NCBI GenBank assembly: GCA_964389305.1
Contig: CAYMEK010000038.1
Location: 1 to 41,374, forward strand
Reading direction: 5' to 3'
Length of the DNA: 41,374 nucleotides
Source of the DNA: CAYMEK01 sp964389305
Lineage (GTDB): Bacteria; Spirochaetota; Spirochaetia; SZUA-6; DRHE01
Below are positions 7,560 through 15,640 of this stretch, piece after piece (the first letter of the stretch is position 1; the number at the start of each line of letters is the position of its first letter). The notes under the pieces are model-generated. The model did not search any database and was not told the origin of the DNA. It saw only the letters and a list, made by a program, of their open reading frames with translations. Both the position numbers and the translations under genes were made by a program.

Positions 7560-8927
7560 ATGACCGAGCCCGGAAGCCCGCCAAAAACCTACTGGCTGGA
7601 AACATACGGCTGCCAGATGAACAAAGCCGAGTCGGGATTCCTCGAATACGAGCTGCATAAGAGGGGCTGGCGCTCCGCCGCATGTCCGGATCAGGCACGG
7701 GTAGTGGTGCTGAACACCTGTTCGGTACGCAAGACCGCGGAGGACCGGATCTGGGGCCGCCTGGGGTTCTACAAGGCGGAGAAACGGCGACATCCTTTCC
7801 GCCTCGTTTTTATGGGCTGCATGAGCGAGCGGCTGAAGGGACAGATCCTGGAGCAGGCTCCCCATATAGACATCCTGGTAGGCAACTTCCAGAAGCACAG
7901 GCTGCCGGAGCTGCTCGAAGAGGATATCTGCAACTCAGCGCAGGACATGCCTGAGAGGGGCGGGCCGCATCAGGAGGTTCATCTGATCGAGGCGGGGGAG
8001 TACCGCTTCGCCGAGCGCCATGCCCTTTCGGGGTTCCGGGCGTTTCTGCCGATCATGCACGGATGCAACAACTTCTGCACCTACTGCATCGTGCCCTATG
8101 TGCGGGGCCCGGAGGTATCACGGGACCCGGACAGTATCCTGGCCGAAATGCGCAAGCTCCAGCAGGCGGAAGGAGTGCGGGAGATCACCCTTCTGGGGCA
8201 GAACGTCAACTCCTATCGCTACCGGGAAGACGGCGGCCGGATCGTCACCTTTCCCACGCTGCTTCACCGCGTCCTGGCGGTGCTGCAGCCGCGTACCTGG
8301 CTGCGCTTTCTCACCTCTCATCCCAAAGACGTGAGCCCGGAGCTGATCGAGTTGATAGCGGCCGCCCCGGCTCTATGCCGGCACATTCACCTGCCCGTTC
8401 AGCACGGATCGGATCGCATTCTGGCGGCCATGGGGCGGAAATACACCCGCAGTCAATACCTCGACCTGGTGGAAAGGATCCGGAATTTTATACCCGAGGT
8501 ATCGTTAACGACCGATATATTAATAGGGTTCCCGGGGGAAAGCAAGGAGGACTACCGGCGGACCCTGGAGCTGATGGAGGAAGTCCGGTTCGACGATGCG
8601 TTTACCTACCGCTACAATCCGCGTGAGGGTACCAGGGCTTTCGAGCTGGGGGACGATGTGCCCGATGAGGTCAAAAAGAAGCGCCTCGGCGAGGTGATCG
8701 AGCTTCAGAGGAACATCACTCGCGAGCGTAGAAGCCGGCGAGTGGGAGACACCGTGGATGTACTGGTGGAGTCGGTCTCCAAAAAGAGCCCGAAGGAGCT
8801 CCTGGGTAGAACCGAGAGTGACCTGATGGTCGTATTTCCGGGATCGATAGAGCGAGTCGGTTCCTTCTGTCGGGTGGAGCTGTTGCGGCTGCAGGGAGCT
8901 ACATTTCGAGGCCGCGAGGTAGAGTGA
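7560..8927 (+). CDS. miaB: tRNA-2-methylthio-N6-dimethylallyladenosine synthase MiaB
   Basis: A 455-residue radical-SAM methylthiotransferase that modifies A37 of tRNAs reading UNN codons. The N-terminal UPF0004 domain has the three auxiliary-cluster cysteines, in ETYGCQMN, NTCSVR and MGCMSER. The radical SAM motif is CNNFCTYCIVPYVRG, the C-x3-C-x2-C type with the MiaB-specific tail. TSHPKD, LPVQHGSD and TDILIGFPGE follow in the usual order, and a C-terminal TRAM-like domain (about 385-455) is present. The length is normal for MiaB, and the CNNFCTYCIVPYVRG block favours MiaB over MtaB or RimO. There is no SD; see the promoter at 7523. Confidence 0.96.
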   Translation: MTEPGSPPKTYWLETYGCQMNKAESGFLEYELHKRGWRSAACPDQARVVVLNTCSVRKTAEDRIWGRLGFYKAEKRRHPFRLVFMGCMSERLKGQILEQAPHIDILVGNFQKHRLPELLEEDICNSAQDMPERGGPHQEVHLIEAGEYRFAERHALSGFRAFLPIMHGCNNFCTYCIVPYVRGPEVSRDPDSILAEMRKLQQAEGVREITLLGQNVNSYRYREDGGRIVTFPTLLHRVLAVLQPRTWLRFLTSHPKDVSPELIELIAAAPALCRHIHLPVQHGSDRILAAMGRKYTRSQYLDLVERIRNFIPEVSLTTDILIGFPGESKEDYRRTLELMEEVRFDDAFTYRYNPREGTRAFELGDDVPDEVKKKRLGEVIELQRNITRERRSRRVGDTVDVLVESVSKKSPKELLGRTESDLMVVFPGSIERVGSFCRVELLRLQGATFRGREVE

Positions 8928-8946
8928 AAGCAATTCAAAACTGTTG

Positions 8947-10278
8947 ATGATGAGGGAGTCTAAGGCACGAGGGTGTAGAAGGCTGTGTCGGGCGCAGGTA
9001 CCCCGGTGGGCGCAGGCACCCCGGTGGGCGGCCGTTCTTCTGGCTTTTTATCTCTCCTGCGCCGGAGCCATTTTCGGCCAGCAGTCCGGCGGCAACTTGG
9101 CCGATTCCGGCGCCCCGCCCGAGCTGCTTCAAGAAGCCAGGAAGCTGGCGAACGCGGCTAAGCTCGCGGAAGCAGGAGCAGCTTACCGGAAGTGGCTGGA
9201 TGAAAACCCGGCCAGCCCCGACTACGCTTCTGTTTTGATCGAGGCGGCCGACGCCAGACTATCCGCCGACCAGGCCCTCGATCTGCTGCGCCTGTATTCC
9301 TCCCGGGTGCAGGACCCGGTGCAGCGGGAAATGTGCCGTAGGTACCAGGTCGATCTTCTCGAGCTGCTCGGGCGAACCGAGCAGGCTTTGAGCCTGTTAC
9401 GCTCGTTTCCCGAGAAGCCACACTGGCTTTACCGACAGGCCCAGCTTCTATATCAGCAGGGATTGCACGAAGAGGCGCAGTCGCTGCTGCAGAGGGCCCT
9501 CACACTTTTAGGGGTAGGGGAGGCGAGCGCTGCCGGCGTCCAGCAAGAAGAAGCTCGAGAATCCGATACAGGACAAGAGGACGTCGGGGGCGGGCAGCGC
9601 GAGCAGGAAGCTCGGATCTACGCTCTCCTGGCACGAACCTATGCCGCGGACGGCAGGAGCAGCGAAGCCGAATCCCTCTTCCGTCTGTTGAAAAAGAATT
9701 ACGCCTCGACTTCCGTGGCGCCCGCCGTGCTGCTTGCCTACCACGAGTTTCTACGCGACGCGGGGAGGGAAGGGGAGGCCGATGAGCTGCTCAGGGAGCT
9801 TGAGGCCAGGTTTCCCAATTCACCGGAATATTCCCTGGCTTCGGGCCAGGCTGCGGGTGCAGGCATTTCCTATGCTCCCTCGCCTGTGCGCCTGTTGCCT
9901 GTCGATCCCGCCCAATCACAGCAGTCACAGCCGGCGCAGCCCTCTCCGGCCGTACAACCGCAGGACAGGCCGGGGAACAGCACCACGGACGAACAGGAGG
10001 TCGTGCAGCAGGAAGGGCCGCAAGAGGAAGTGCGGGGACCCGCACCGAAAATCGTTTTGGTGCAAACGGGCTCCTTTTGCGATCCGGAAAACGCCCACTA
10101 CATGGTCCGGGACTTGAAAGAGCGAGGCTTCGATGCCAGGATCGTTGAGAAGGAGATTGGCGGGACCCTCTATTACCGCGTGGTGATCGGATCGCCTCAA
10201 AGCGTGGAAAACGCCCAGCTCATGTTGCTTCGTCTGAAGGAGGCAACCTTCGAAGGAGTGCTCCTGTTTCCCGAATAG
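8947..10278 (+). CDS. Exported TPR protein with C-terminal SPOR domain
   Basis: 443 residues from ATG 8947 (an in-frame TTG precedes it and no SD is obvious, so the start is uncertain). A basic N-terminus and a hydrophobic stretch (AAVLLAFYLSCAGAIFG, about residues 28-45) form a signal peptide; the cysteine does not sit in a clean lipobox. Residues about 60-300 contain TPR-like helical hairpins (AEAGAAYRKWLDENP, EAQSLLQRALTLL, SEAESLFRLLKKNY). A Gln/Pro/Ser-rich linker follows (about 315-365). The last 75 residues (VQTGSFCDPENAHYMVRDLKERGF...) are a SPOR domain, a fold that binds denuded septal peptidoglycan. Likely a periplasmic division or cell-wall protein. An 18-bp tandem duplication (8992-9027) lies in the signal-peptide coding region. 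Confidence 0.85.
   Translation: MMRESKARGCRRLCRAQVPRWAQAPRWAAVLLAFYLSCAGAIFGQQSGGNLADSGAPPELLQEARKLANAAKLAEAGAAYRKWLDENPASPDYASVLIEAADARLSADQALDLLRLYSSRVQDPVQREMCRRYQVDLLELLGRTEQALSLLRSFPEKPHWLYRQAQLLYQQGLHEEAQSLLQRALTLLGVGEASAAGVQQEEARESDTGQEDVGGGQREQEARIYALLARTYAADGRSSEAESLFRLLKKNYASTSVAPAVLLAYHEFLRDAGREGEADELLRELEARFPNSPEYSLASGQAAGAGISYAPSPVRLLPVDPAQSQQSQPAQPSPAVQPQDRPGNSTTDEQEVVQQEGPQEEVRGPAPKIVLVQTGSFCDPENAHYMVRDLKERGFDARIVEKEIGGTLYYRVVIGSPQSVENAQLMLLRLKEATFEGVLLFPE
8992..9027 (+). repeat. 18-bp tandem duplication in signal-peptide region
   Basis: Two adjacent 18-bp copies (8992-9009 and 9010-9027) differ at a single T/C. The duplication is in frame and doubles A-Q-V/A-P-R-W in the positively charged part of the signal peptide of the SPOR protein. 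Confidence 0.85.
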
Positions 10279-10310
10279 CGGCCGTCGTACCGTTTTCGGC
10301 CGGCCTCAAG

Positions 10311-11882
10311 CTACTGCGGCTCCGCTTCGCCCTCGGTTTCCTCTTCCTCGAGGTTCTCGAGTTGCTCGAAGACCATCCGGGTCTCCGAGGCGGGCTGAAC
10401 TCCGTTGACGCTCATCCGGCCGGGCACCAGAGTCAGATTGCGGTACAGATACTCACCCTCTCTGTTCTCTGCATAGTCCATGATGTAGGTAGCGGACCGG
10501 GTGGGCAGCCCGTTTTCGTCTATGCCCTGCAGGTACAGCACGTCCTGGTCCAGGTGAATGATGGTGAATCCTCCTGAAAATCCGCTGCTGTCTTCGATCC
10601 AGGTGAAATGGGGGGGGTCGAAAATGATCTCGATTCCCTGGCCGCTCTTATACAGGCCTTCCAGCACCAGGGACGAAACCTCGATGCGGGCGTGTTCTTT
10701 CTCTAACAGGTCCTGCTGCAGCTCCTCGGTGAGCTTGATATAGCGGCCGGAGGTTCTATCCCACTGCTCTGTCCCCCAGATGGACACATCGATGCTCTTG
10801 AGCGAGACCACGTCGATGCCGAAGTTTTTCGAGATCGACTCGATGGACTCGTTGGTCCCGAACGCCAGCATGCGGTTGGACATGCTGCGGTACGAGCCCT
10901 GCCACACGTAGACCTCCTGAACCTGTCCGTTGTAGAGGCTGATCCTGCGCTGGTCGGGAAGGAACAGCAGGATCTCCTGTCTGCCTTCGGCATCGGCCAG
11001 GTACCAGGGCCCGGCCAGGAAGCGCTCGAAGGCCTCCACCGAAAGATCGGAGAACAACTCCTTGAGCTGCTTCTCCTCCACCACGGCTCCCGGCATCTTC
11101 TCCACATTGGTCAGTACGTAGCGGCCCTGCTGGTACTGCCAGTGATAGGTGCGCTTGATGCGGTCGAGCAGGTTATCCGATTCTCTGTCCTGGCCGAACG
11201 AATAGATGACGAAGCTGGGCCCGTTTTTCTGCCCTAGACGGTAGCCCTCGGACCTCTCGATCTCGGCGATCTCTATGCTCCCGTCAGACACGATGCGCAG
11301 GATCTCGGTAAAGTACAGCCCGAGCCCGGTGGGCGAGGGGGTCTTGCGGAACAGGTCCAGCGTCAGCTCTCCCTGGTTGTTCATTCCCCGGCACACGATC
11401 TCCAGATTATGGTCCCCTACCACGTCTTTGAGAGTGATCTCCAGAAGTCTCAGGTTGGTGGCGTTGGTCAGGCTCTCCCAGGTACGTGAATAACCGGCAC
11501 GGACCGGGTCATAATCGATCACGGCTACCGTAAGCGGCCCTTGGGGGTCATTCTTCTGGCGTACAACCAGGATCTGCTCGTCGTTGGCATCCAGGTCTAG
11601 ATTGGTGTTGAGCACCTGGATGAGTTTCTCATCCTCATCCAGGGGGACCTTAGGGGTCGACTCCAGGGCTTCGATATCTACATCAGCCGGGCCGGTGTCT
11701 GCCGGGCTGTCTTTGTCGTACACTTCCGGCACGAGTTTCCTGGCGCCTTCATCGACTGTCCTGCCTTCCTCGATCAGATCGCAGCCTGAGAGCAACAGGA
11801 ATACCGCGGCCAGGATGGCTCCGGCGAAGGCAGAGCGGGTGCCCAGTATTGCGGCTGCCGGACTGTATGGGTTATTGCTCAT
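10311..11882 (-). CDS. Spirochaete lipoprotein with pallilysin (Tp0751)-like domain
   Basis: 523 residues from ATG 11882; a GTG at 11894 is an alternative. The gene overlaps the end of the DHH phosphoesterase gene by 11 bp. A hydrophobic signal ends in the lipobox LLSGC (C34), followed by an acidic tether, so it is a lipoprotein. Residues 90-265 are beta-rich and unassigned. Residues 289-384 (LAGPWY..., ILLF, VQEVY, ESIESI, SIDVSIWG, SGRY) line up by eye, from memory, with the C-terminal domain of T. pallidum Tp0751/pallilysin, a lipocalin-like adhesin. The region aligned with pallilysin's HEVIH has no histidines, so the reported HEXXH protease motif is absent. A further unassigned C-terminal domain (385-523) is extra. 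Neighbouring VWA and cfpA genes match the Treponema context. Confidence 0.75.
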   Translation of the reverse strand: MSNNPYSPAAAILGTRSAFAGAILAAVFLLLSGCDLIEEGRTVDEGARKLVPEVYDKDSPADTGPADVDIEALESTPKVPLDEDEKLIQVLNTNLDLDANDEQILVVRQKNDPQGPLTVAVIDYDPVRAGYSRTWESLTNATNLRLLEITLKDVVGDHNLEIVCRGMNNQGELTLDLFRKTPSPTGLGLYFTEILRIVSDGSIEIAEIERSEGYRLGQKNGPSFVIYSFGQDRESDNLLDRIKRTYHWQYQQGRYVLTNVEKMPGAVVEEKQLKELFSDLSVEAFERFLAGPWYLADAEGRQEILLFLPDQRRISLYNGQVQEVYVWQGSYRSMSNRMLAFGTNESIESISKNFGIDVVSLKSIDVSIWGTEQWDRTSGRYIKLTEELQQDLLEKEHARIEVSSLVLEGLYKSGQGIEIIFDPPHFTWIEDSSGFSGGFTIIHLDQDVLYLQGIDENGLPTRSATYIMDYAENREGEYLYRNLTLVPGRMSVNGVQPASETRMVFEQLENLEEEETEGEAEPQ

Positions 11883-12870
11883 GGTCGTCTTCACGATTGA
11901 AATAATCCCCCAGCAGTTCCAGGATTTCCACTTTCGTCACTTCGAAGCTGCGCTTGCACTTGAAGCCGGCGGCGGTCTTGTGTCCCCCTCCGCCCAGGCT
12001 CTGGGCTATGGCGGCTACGTCGATATCACCTTTGGAACGCAGCGAGCAGCGTCTGACTCCCTCCAGGTCCTCCTTGAAAAATACGCTGACCCGGATGTCG
12101 GCGCTGCGCAGAGGTATATTGATGAGCTGATCAGCCTCTTCGTAGGCTGCCTCGGACTTGAGGATCAGATCCCTGTCCATCGTCTGTACGGCCACCTTCC
12201 CGCCGTAGTGCAGCTCGAGGGTGCCCAGCACCTTGGACATCAGCACCAGAGAAGAGATGGAGTTGCTCTCGTAGACTTCGACGTAGGTACGGTTGGGATC
12301 GACGCCCAGGCCGACCAGATCGTGGGCGATCCGAAAGGTCAGGGCGGTGGTCTTGGGATAAACGAAGGAGCCGGTGTCGTAGACGATCCCCATGAACAAT
12401 GATTGGGCCATGGGCAGGTCGATCTCCACGTTCAGATCCCGGAACAGCAGGTATAGAATCTCGCAGGTGGAGGAGGCGCTCTGCTCTATGTGGTTCTGCG
12501 AAAGCTGTATTGTCTCGCTGTCGTGATGGTCGATGATAAAATATTCCCTGACCCGGGGGAGAATCAGGGTGGCTATCTGGCCGATGTTCTTGATATCGTT
12601 CACATCCAAGATAAACAGTACGTAATCCTCGAGATCTTCTGGAATCTGATCCTTGCGGGCGAGGACCTCGAATTCCCCGTGCGGGTCGACAAAGGCGAAC
12701 TTTCTTGGGGCCGGATCGGCATTGAGGATGCGGGCGGTCTTCCCCAACTTGCGAAGAGCAACCAGCATGGCGTACTCACTTCCCAGAGCATCGCCGTCCG
12801 GGGTTTCGTGGGAGGTAATGATGAACTTATCGTTTTTCTCGATGAATTCGATGATCGCTTGATTCTGCAT
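11872..12870 (-). CDS. DHH/DHHA1 phosphoesterase (NrnA/RecJ-like)
   Basis: A 332-residue two-domain phosphoesterase. The N-terminal DHH domain has SHETPDGDALGS (about 20-31, metal-binding), FILDVND and the eponymous IIDHHDS. The C-terminal DHHA1 domain ends with SLGGGGHKTAAGF, the substrate-binding glycine motif. The length and motifs fit the NrnA/bifunctional oligoribonuclease-PAP phosphatase group, which degrades nanoRNA, 3'-phosphoadenosine phosphate or linear cyclic-dinucleotide products. Which of these it uses cannot be read from the sequence. Third gene in a minus-strand operon; the lipoprotein gene overlaps its end. Confidence 0.88.
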   Translation of the reverse strand: MQNQAIIEFIEKNDKFIITSHETPDGDALGSEYAMLVALRKLGKTARILNADPAPRKFAFVDPHGEFEVLARKDQIPEDLEDYVLFILDVNDIKNIGQIATLILPRVREYFIIDHHDSETIQLSQNHIEQSASSTCEILYLLFRDLNVEIDLPMAQSLFMGIVYDTGSFVYPKTTALTFRIAHDLVGLGVDPNRTYVEVYESNSISSLVLMSKVLGTLELHYGGKVAVQTMDRDLILKSEAAYEEADQLINIPLRSADIRVSVFFKEDLEGVRRCSLRSKGDIDVAAIAQSLGGGGHKTAAGFKCKRSFEVTKVEILELLGDYFNREDDHEQ

Positions 12871-12910
12871 GCACCTGAGTCCTTCCGGGGCAAGCTTGGC
12901 GGCTGGCGCG

Positions 12911-14059
12911 TTACTCTGCTTCCCGCTCGTCCGTGTTCAGCACGCTGTCGCCCTTCTTCAGCTCTTTCAGGGACCGGAGGGTCTGGGATGAGACTCCAGT
13001 GCCCACCAGACAGCCCGGACCGATTCTATAGCCTTTGGGGATTTCGCTGTTCACCCCGAGTACGGTAATGCCTCCCTGTATCTGGTTCGGATAGTCGAAG
13101 CTCCGGGCAAAGGACTGCTTCACGCCGATGGTGGCATTTTCTCCAATATTGGAAACTCCTTTGCCGTTATCGCCGAAATACGGGAGAACCAAGGCTTTGT
13201 ATACCTCCGCTTTGGCTCCGATCCGATTCGAATTCATTATGATCGAGTTGTAGACTACCGCGTTCTTGTGCACCACAACGTTCGGGAACAGGAAGCTTCC
13301 CTCGACATAACCCTCGACCCGGGAACCCGGGGCAAGGAGTGAGTATCTCACTTCGGCGCCTTTGTCGATGAGGATGTCCTCATCGGCGTTGCGGCCGTTT
13401 CCCAGGCGGCGAAAGCGTTCGGCCGTCTCCGGGTGTTCCGGGTGGGCGGCCAGCCAGATGTTCTCCGTGTATAGCTGCATCAGGCTGTTCTGGAAAAAGA
13501 TCTTCCCGGGAATGCTCTGCATGGCGTCGAAGGACGCATGGAGAGCCTGCGAAAACAGGGCGGCTAGACAGCGGTCAGCGGAGTCGCGCCGGCAGTAGCT
13601 GTCAAGAGTATCGATCAGAGCCTGCCTGCGTCCGATATACAGATCCGCCGCGGCATTGTTCAGGGATATCTTGAGGATGTCCACGCTAAGGTTCTCGATC
13701 TGGATCGACAGTGCCTCTGTATCCAGGGTGCAGACCAGAGAGACGGGGCAGAGAAGGATTTTTTCAACCGGATCGTTGCGCAGCAGCTCGATAAAGTCCG
13801 GGATCCCTTTTTCCAGGAACACCAGCTTCTGCCGTTCGTCCTTCTCTCGGGAGCCAATGAAGGAAGGCAGACTGCGGAAGCGGCTCTCGGCTACCAGCGT
13901 ATAGCTGTCGCTTGAGAGGGCATTGTAGTTGATGGCGGCAAAATCCAGGAAGCAGTAGTTGCCCCAAAATGGAAAGGAGGCGCTTGGTATATCGCGACCG
14001 AATCCGGGAAGGTTTAACGGAAAACCCCCTTCGACCAGATAGATGCCACACGAATCCAT
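12911..14059 (-). CDS. GlgC/GlgD-like nucleotidyltransferase homologue, probably inactive
   Basis: A 382-residue protein. Its N-terminal half resembles the sugar-nucleotidyltransferase fold of ADP-glucose pyrophosphorylase (FPFWGNYCFLDFAAINYNAL aligns with the family's VPFGGKYRLIDFxLSN region). The C-terminal third (about 240-360) is a left-handed beta-helix of hexapeptide repeats (VRYSLLAPGSRVEGYVEG, AVVYNSIIMN, GENATIGV). The hallmark GGGxGxRLxPLT loop for ATP binding is replaced by VEGGFPLNLPGFGRD, lacking the glycine-rich loop and catalytic Arg. This fits a GlgD-type regulatory or structural homologue. No active glgC partner is in the window. Located between VWA and DHH genes in one operon. 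Confidence 0.72.
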   Translation of the reverse strand: MDSCGIYLVEGGFPLNLPGFGRDIPSASFPFWGNYCFLDFAAINYNALSSDSYTLVAESRFRSLPSFIGSREKDERQKLVFLEKGIPDFIELLRNDPVEKILLCPVSLVCTLDTEALSIQIENLSVDILKISLNNAAADLYIGRRQALIDTLDSYCRRDSADRCLAALFSQALHASFDAMQSIPGKIFFQNSLMQLYTENIWLAAHPEHPETAERFRRLGNGRNADEDILIDKGAEVRYSLLAPGSRVEGYVEGSFLFPNVVVHKNAVVYNSIIMNSNRIGAKAEVYKALVLPYFGDNGKGVSNIGENATIGVKQSFARSFDYPNQIQGGITVLGVNSEIPKGYRIGPGCLVGTGVSSQTLRSLKELKKGDSVLNTDEREAE

Positions 14060-14089
14060 ATCAATAAAGCTCCGGAGGGTGCCGGTGGA

Positions 14090-15499
14090 TCAGCTCCCCG
14101 AATCCAGGCGTACCGGGATGTCCTTTTTCTTGTCCAGATCGAGGCGTACCTGGAAGTCAAAGTCCAGGATATTGACAGGCGCATCGTGGAGTTTCGGGAA
14201 ATGCTCGGATTTGAGCACGCTCATGCGCACGCCTTTCTGAATGGCCTGGAGTCGGGCTATGCTGTTGGGAGTACGTTTCGGCTCCACCTGGAGCTGGTCT
14301 TCGGACAGCACGAGGTACAGCGGTTTGCCTTCCACGATCCTGTACACCTGCTCGACCTTGCCCTTCTGCGGCTTCGCCGTCCCCGTGACCAGTCGGAAGC
14401 GATACTTCGCCTTTTTCAAGCGCGAGGTCAGGAGCACGACTAGAACGATCAAGGCGGCAAGGAGCACGACCCCGGCCAGAATCCACAGCCAGTAGTTCTC
14501 TACAAACGAATTGACGTGGTAGCTGACTTCCATGATCACCGGCAGAAAGTGTACCTCGCTCGCGAATACGAAGCGGATCGTGCCTGTATGGTCCCCGCCA
14601 GCCGGAGGCGAGGGAATGCGAACCGGAATGTCTATCCGGGTTGTGGATTCCGGTTCGATGGTCGAGGATATCGGAGCGCTCAGGATGTTCTGCTCCATGC
14701 CGTCAGGAAGGCTCAAGCGTACGCCGCTGATGGCCACGGTCTTCTCTTCCGTGTACCCCTTGCTCTCGACGCTCAGCCTGATGGTGCTTCTGCCCCGCTC
14801 GTCCACCGGGCTCATGGTAACCTCGCCGCTTATCTCCAGGGCGGCCAGGAACTCCCTCGACTTCTCCGCCAGCTCTTCGGCAGTCGGCTGTTCGGAAGTC
14901 CCTACGTAGGTCCCGGCCAGCTCTTCGGCCAGCTCTTCCGCCTGCTCGTGGGTTCCGATGCCCAGGATCTGCACCTTCCAGCCCTTTTTCTGGATAACCT
15001 TGGTATTCTCCAGGAAGGCGTGATTGAAGCTGCCGTCCGGCGAATAGTACTTGCTTTCCGGGGGCGCCTCCTGAATGCCGTCGGTGATCAGGAGCAAAAA
15101 CTTCTTACGATCCGGATGTCCGTAGCGCTGTACCTGTTCGCCCAGGACATCCAGAGCATTGCCTATATCCGTATAGACGCCGTCGGCCAGCAGGCTGCCG
15201 ATTATCTGTTTGGCGCGCTCCTTGTCCCGAGGTCCGGAGATGGTCAAGGACACCGGTACCTGCGTCTGCCCGTAGAAGGCCACGACCAGGAAAAAATCCC
15301 CCTCGATGAGCAAATCGTCGATGATATAGTCGTTTACGTATTCTTTTACAGCTTCTATCTTGTTGTTCTCCGCCATAGATTTGGACTTGTCCAGGGCAAT
15401 GATTACGTCGATCGGTTCTTCCCTCTCGTCCGCCACTACCTGGAAAGGAAAAAGAAGGGCCCAAACAAACAAAATAAGGAAAAAAAGGCGCATTTTCAT
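14090..15499 (-). CDS. VWA-domain membrane protein (Tp0750-like)
   Basis: 469 residues from ATG 15499, 7 nt after GAGGAG; the longer reading frame is rejected because this SD fits exactly. A signal peptide occupies residues 1-23 (MRLFFLILFVWALLFPFQVVA). The VWA domain (28-240) has a complete MIDAS: D-K-S-K-S (D37, S39, S41), the Thr of GVYTDIGNAL, and ITDG. A beta-sandwich-like region follows, then one transmembrane helix (NYWLWILAGVVLLAALIVLVVLL, about 345-367) and a basic cytoplasmic domain of about 100 residues. By position and architecture it is the probable counterpart of T. pallidum Tp0750. First gene of a four-gene minus-strand operon, divergent from cfpA. Confidence 0.82.
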   Translation of the reverse strand: MKMRLFFLILFVWALLFPFQVVADEREEPIDVIIALDKSKSMAENNKIEAVKEYVNDYIIDDLLIEGDFFLVVAFYGQTQVPVSLTISGPRDKERAKQIIGSLLADGVYTDIGNALDVLGEQVQRYGHPDRKKFLLLITDGIQEAPPESKYYSPDGSFNHAFLENTKVIQKKGWKVQILGIGTHEQAEELAEELAGTYVGTSEQPTAEELAEKSREFLAALEISGEVTMSPVDERGRSTIRLSVESKGYTEEKTVAISGVRLSLPDGMEQNILSAPISSTIEPESTTRIDIPVRIPSPPAGGDHTGTIRFVFASEVHFLPVIMEVSYHVNSFVENYWLWILAGVVLLAALIVLVVLLTSRLKKAKYRFRLVTGTAKPQKGKVEQVYRIVEGKPLYLVLSEDQLQVEPKRTPNSIARLQAIQKGVRMSVLKSEHFPKLHDAPVNILDFDFQVRLDLDKKKDIPVRLDSGS

Positions 15500-15541
15500 C
15501 GGAAAGCTCCTCGTAATAGGTCTATATTTAGCATGCACCAA

Positions 15542-15554
15542 TTTTTTTTTTTTT
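15542..15554 (+). repeat. T13 homopolymer tract
   Basis: Thirteen consecutive T residues lie between the VWA gene start and the cfpA promoter, with an A8 run at 15562-15569. In this GC-rich genome the cluster stands out. It could bend DNA or slip during replication and so change spacing in the VWA upstream region. Confidence 0.9.
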
Positions 15555-15578
15555 GGAAGTGAAAAAAAATTTTTGTGC

Positions 15579-15608
15579 TTTACATTTTGAAATAGCTGTG
15601 AATAATTT
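15579..15608 (+). promoter_or_regulatory. Probable promoter of cfpA
   Basis: TTTACA at 15579-15584 and TAATTT at 15603-15608 with an 18-bp spacer. It lies in the A/T-rich region, 33 nt before the cfpA start codon. A strong SD AAGGAG (15628-15633) with 7-nt spacing follows. Confidence 0.45.
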
Positions 15609-15640
15609 ATGTTAAGACCTCAATACGAAGGAGAAAAGCT

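Noticed and set aside
14516..15562. 348-residue plus-strand frame across the VWA gene
   Set aside because: Shadow of a gene with clear MIDAS motif, signal peptide and SD on the other strand.
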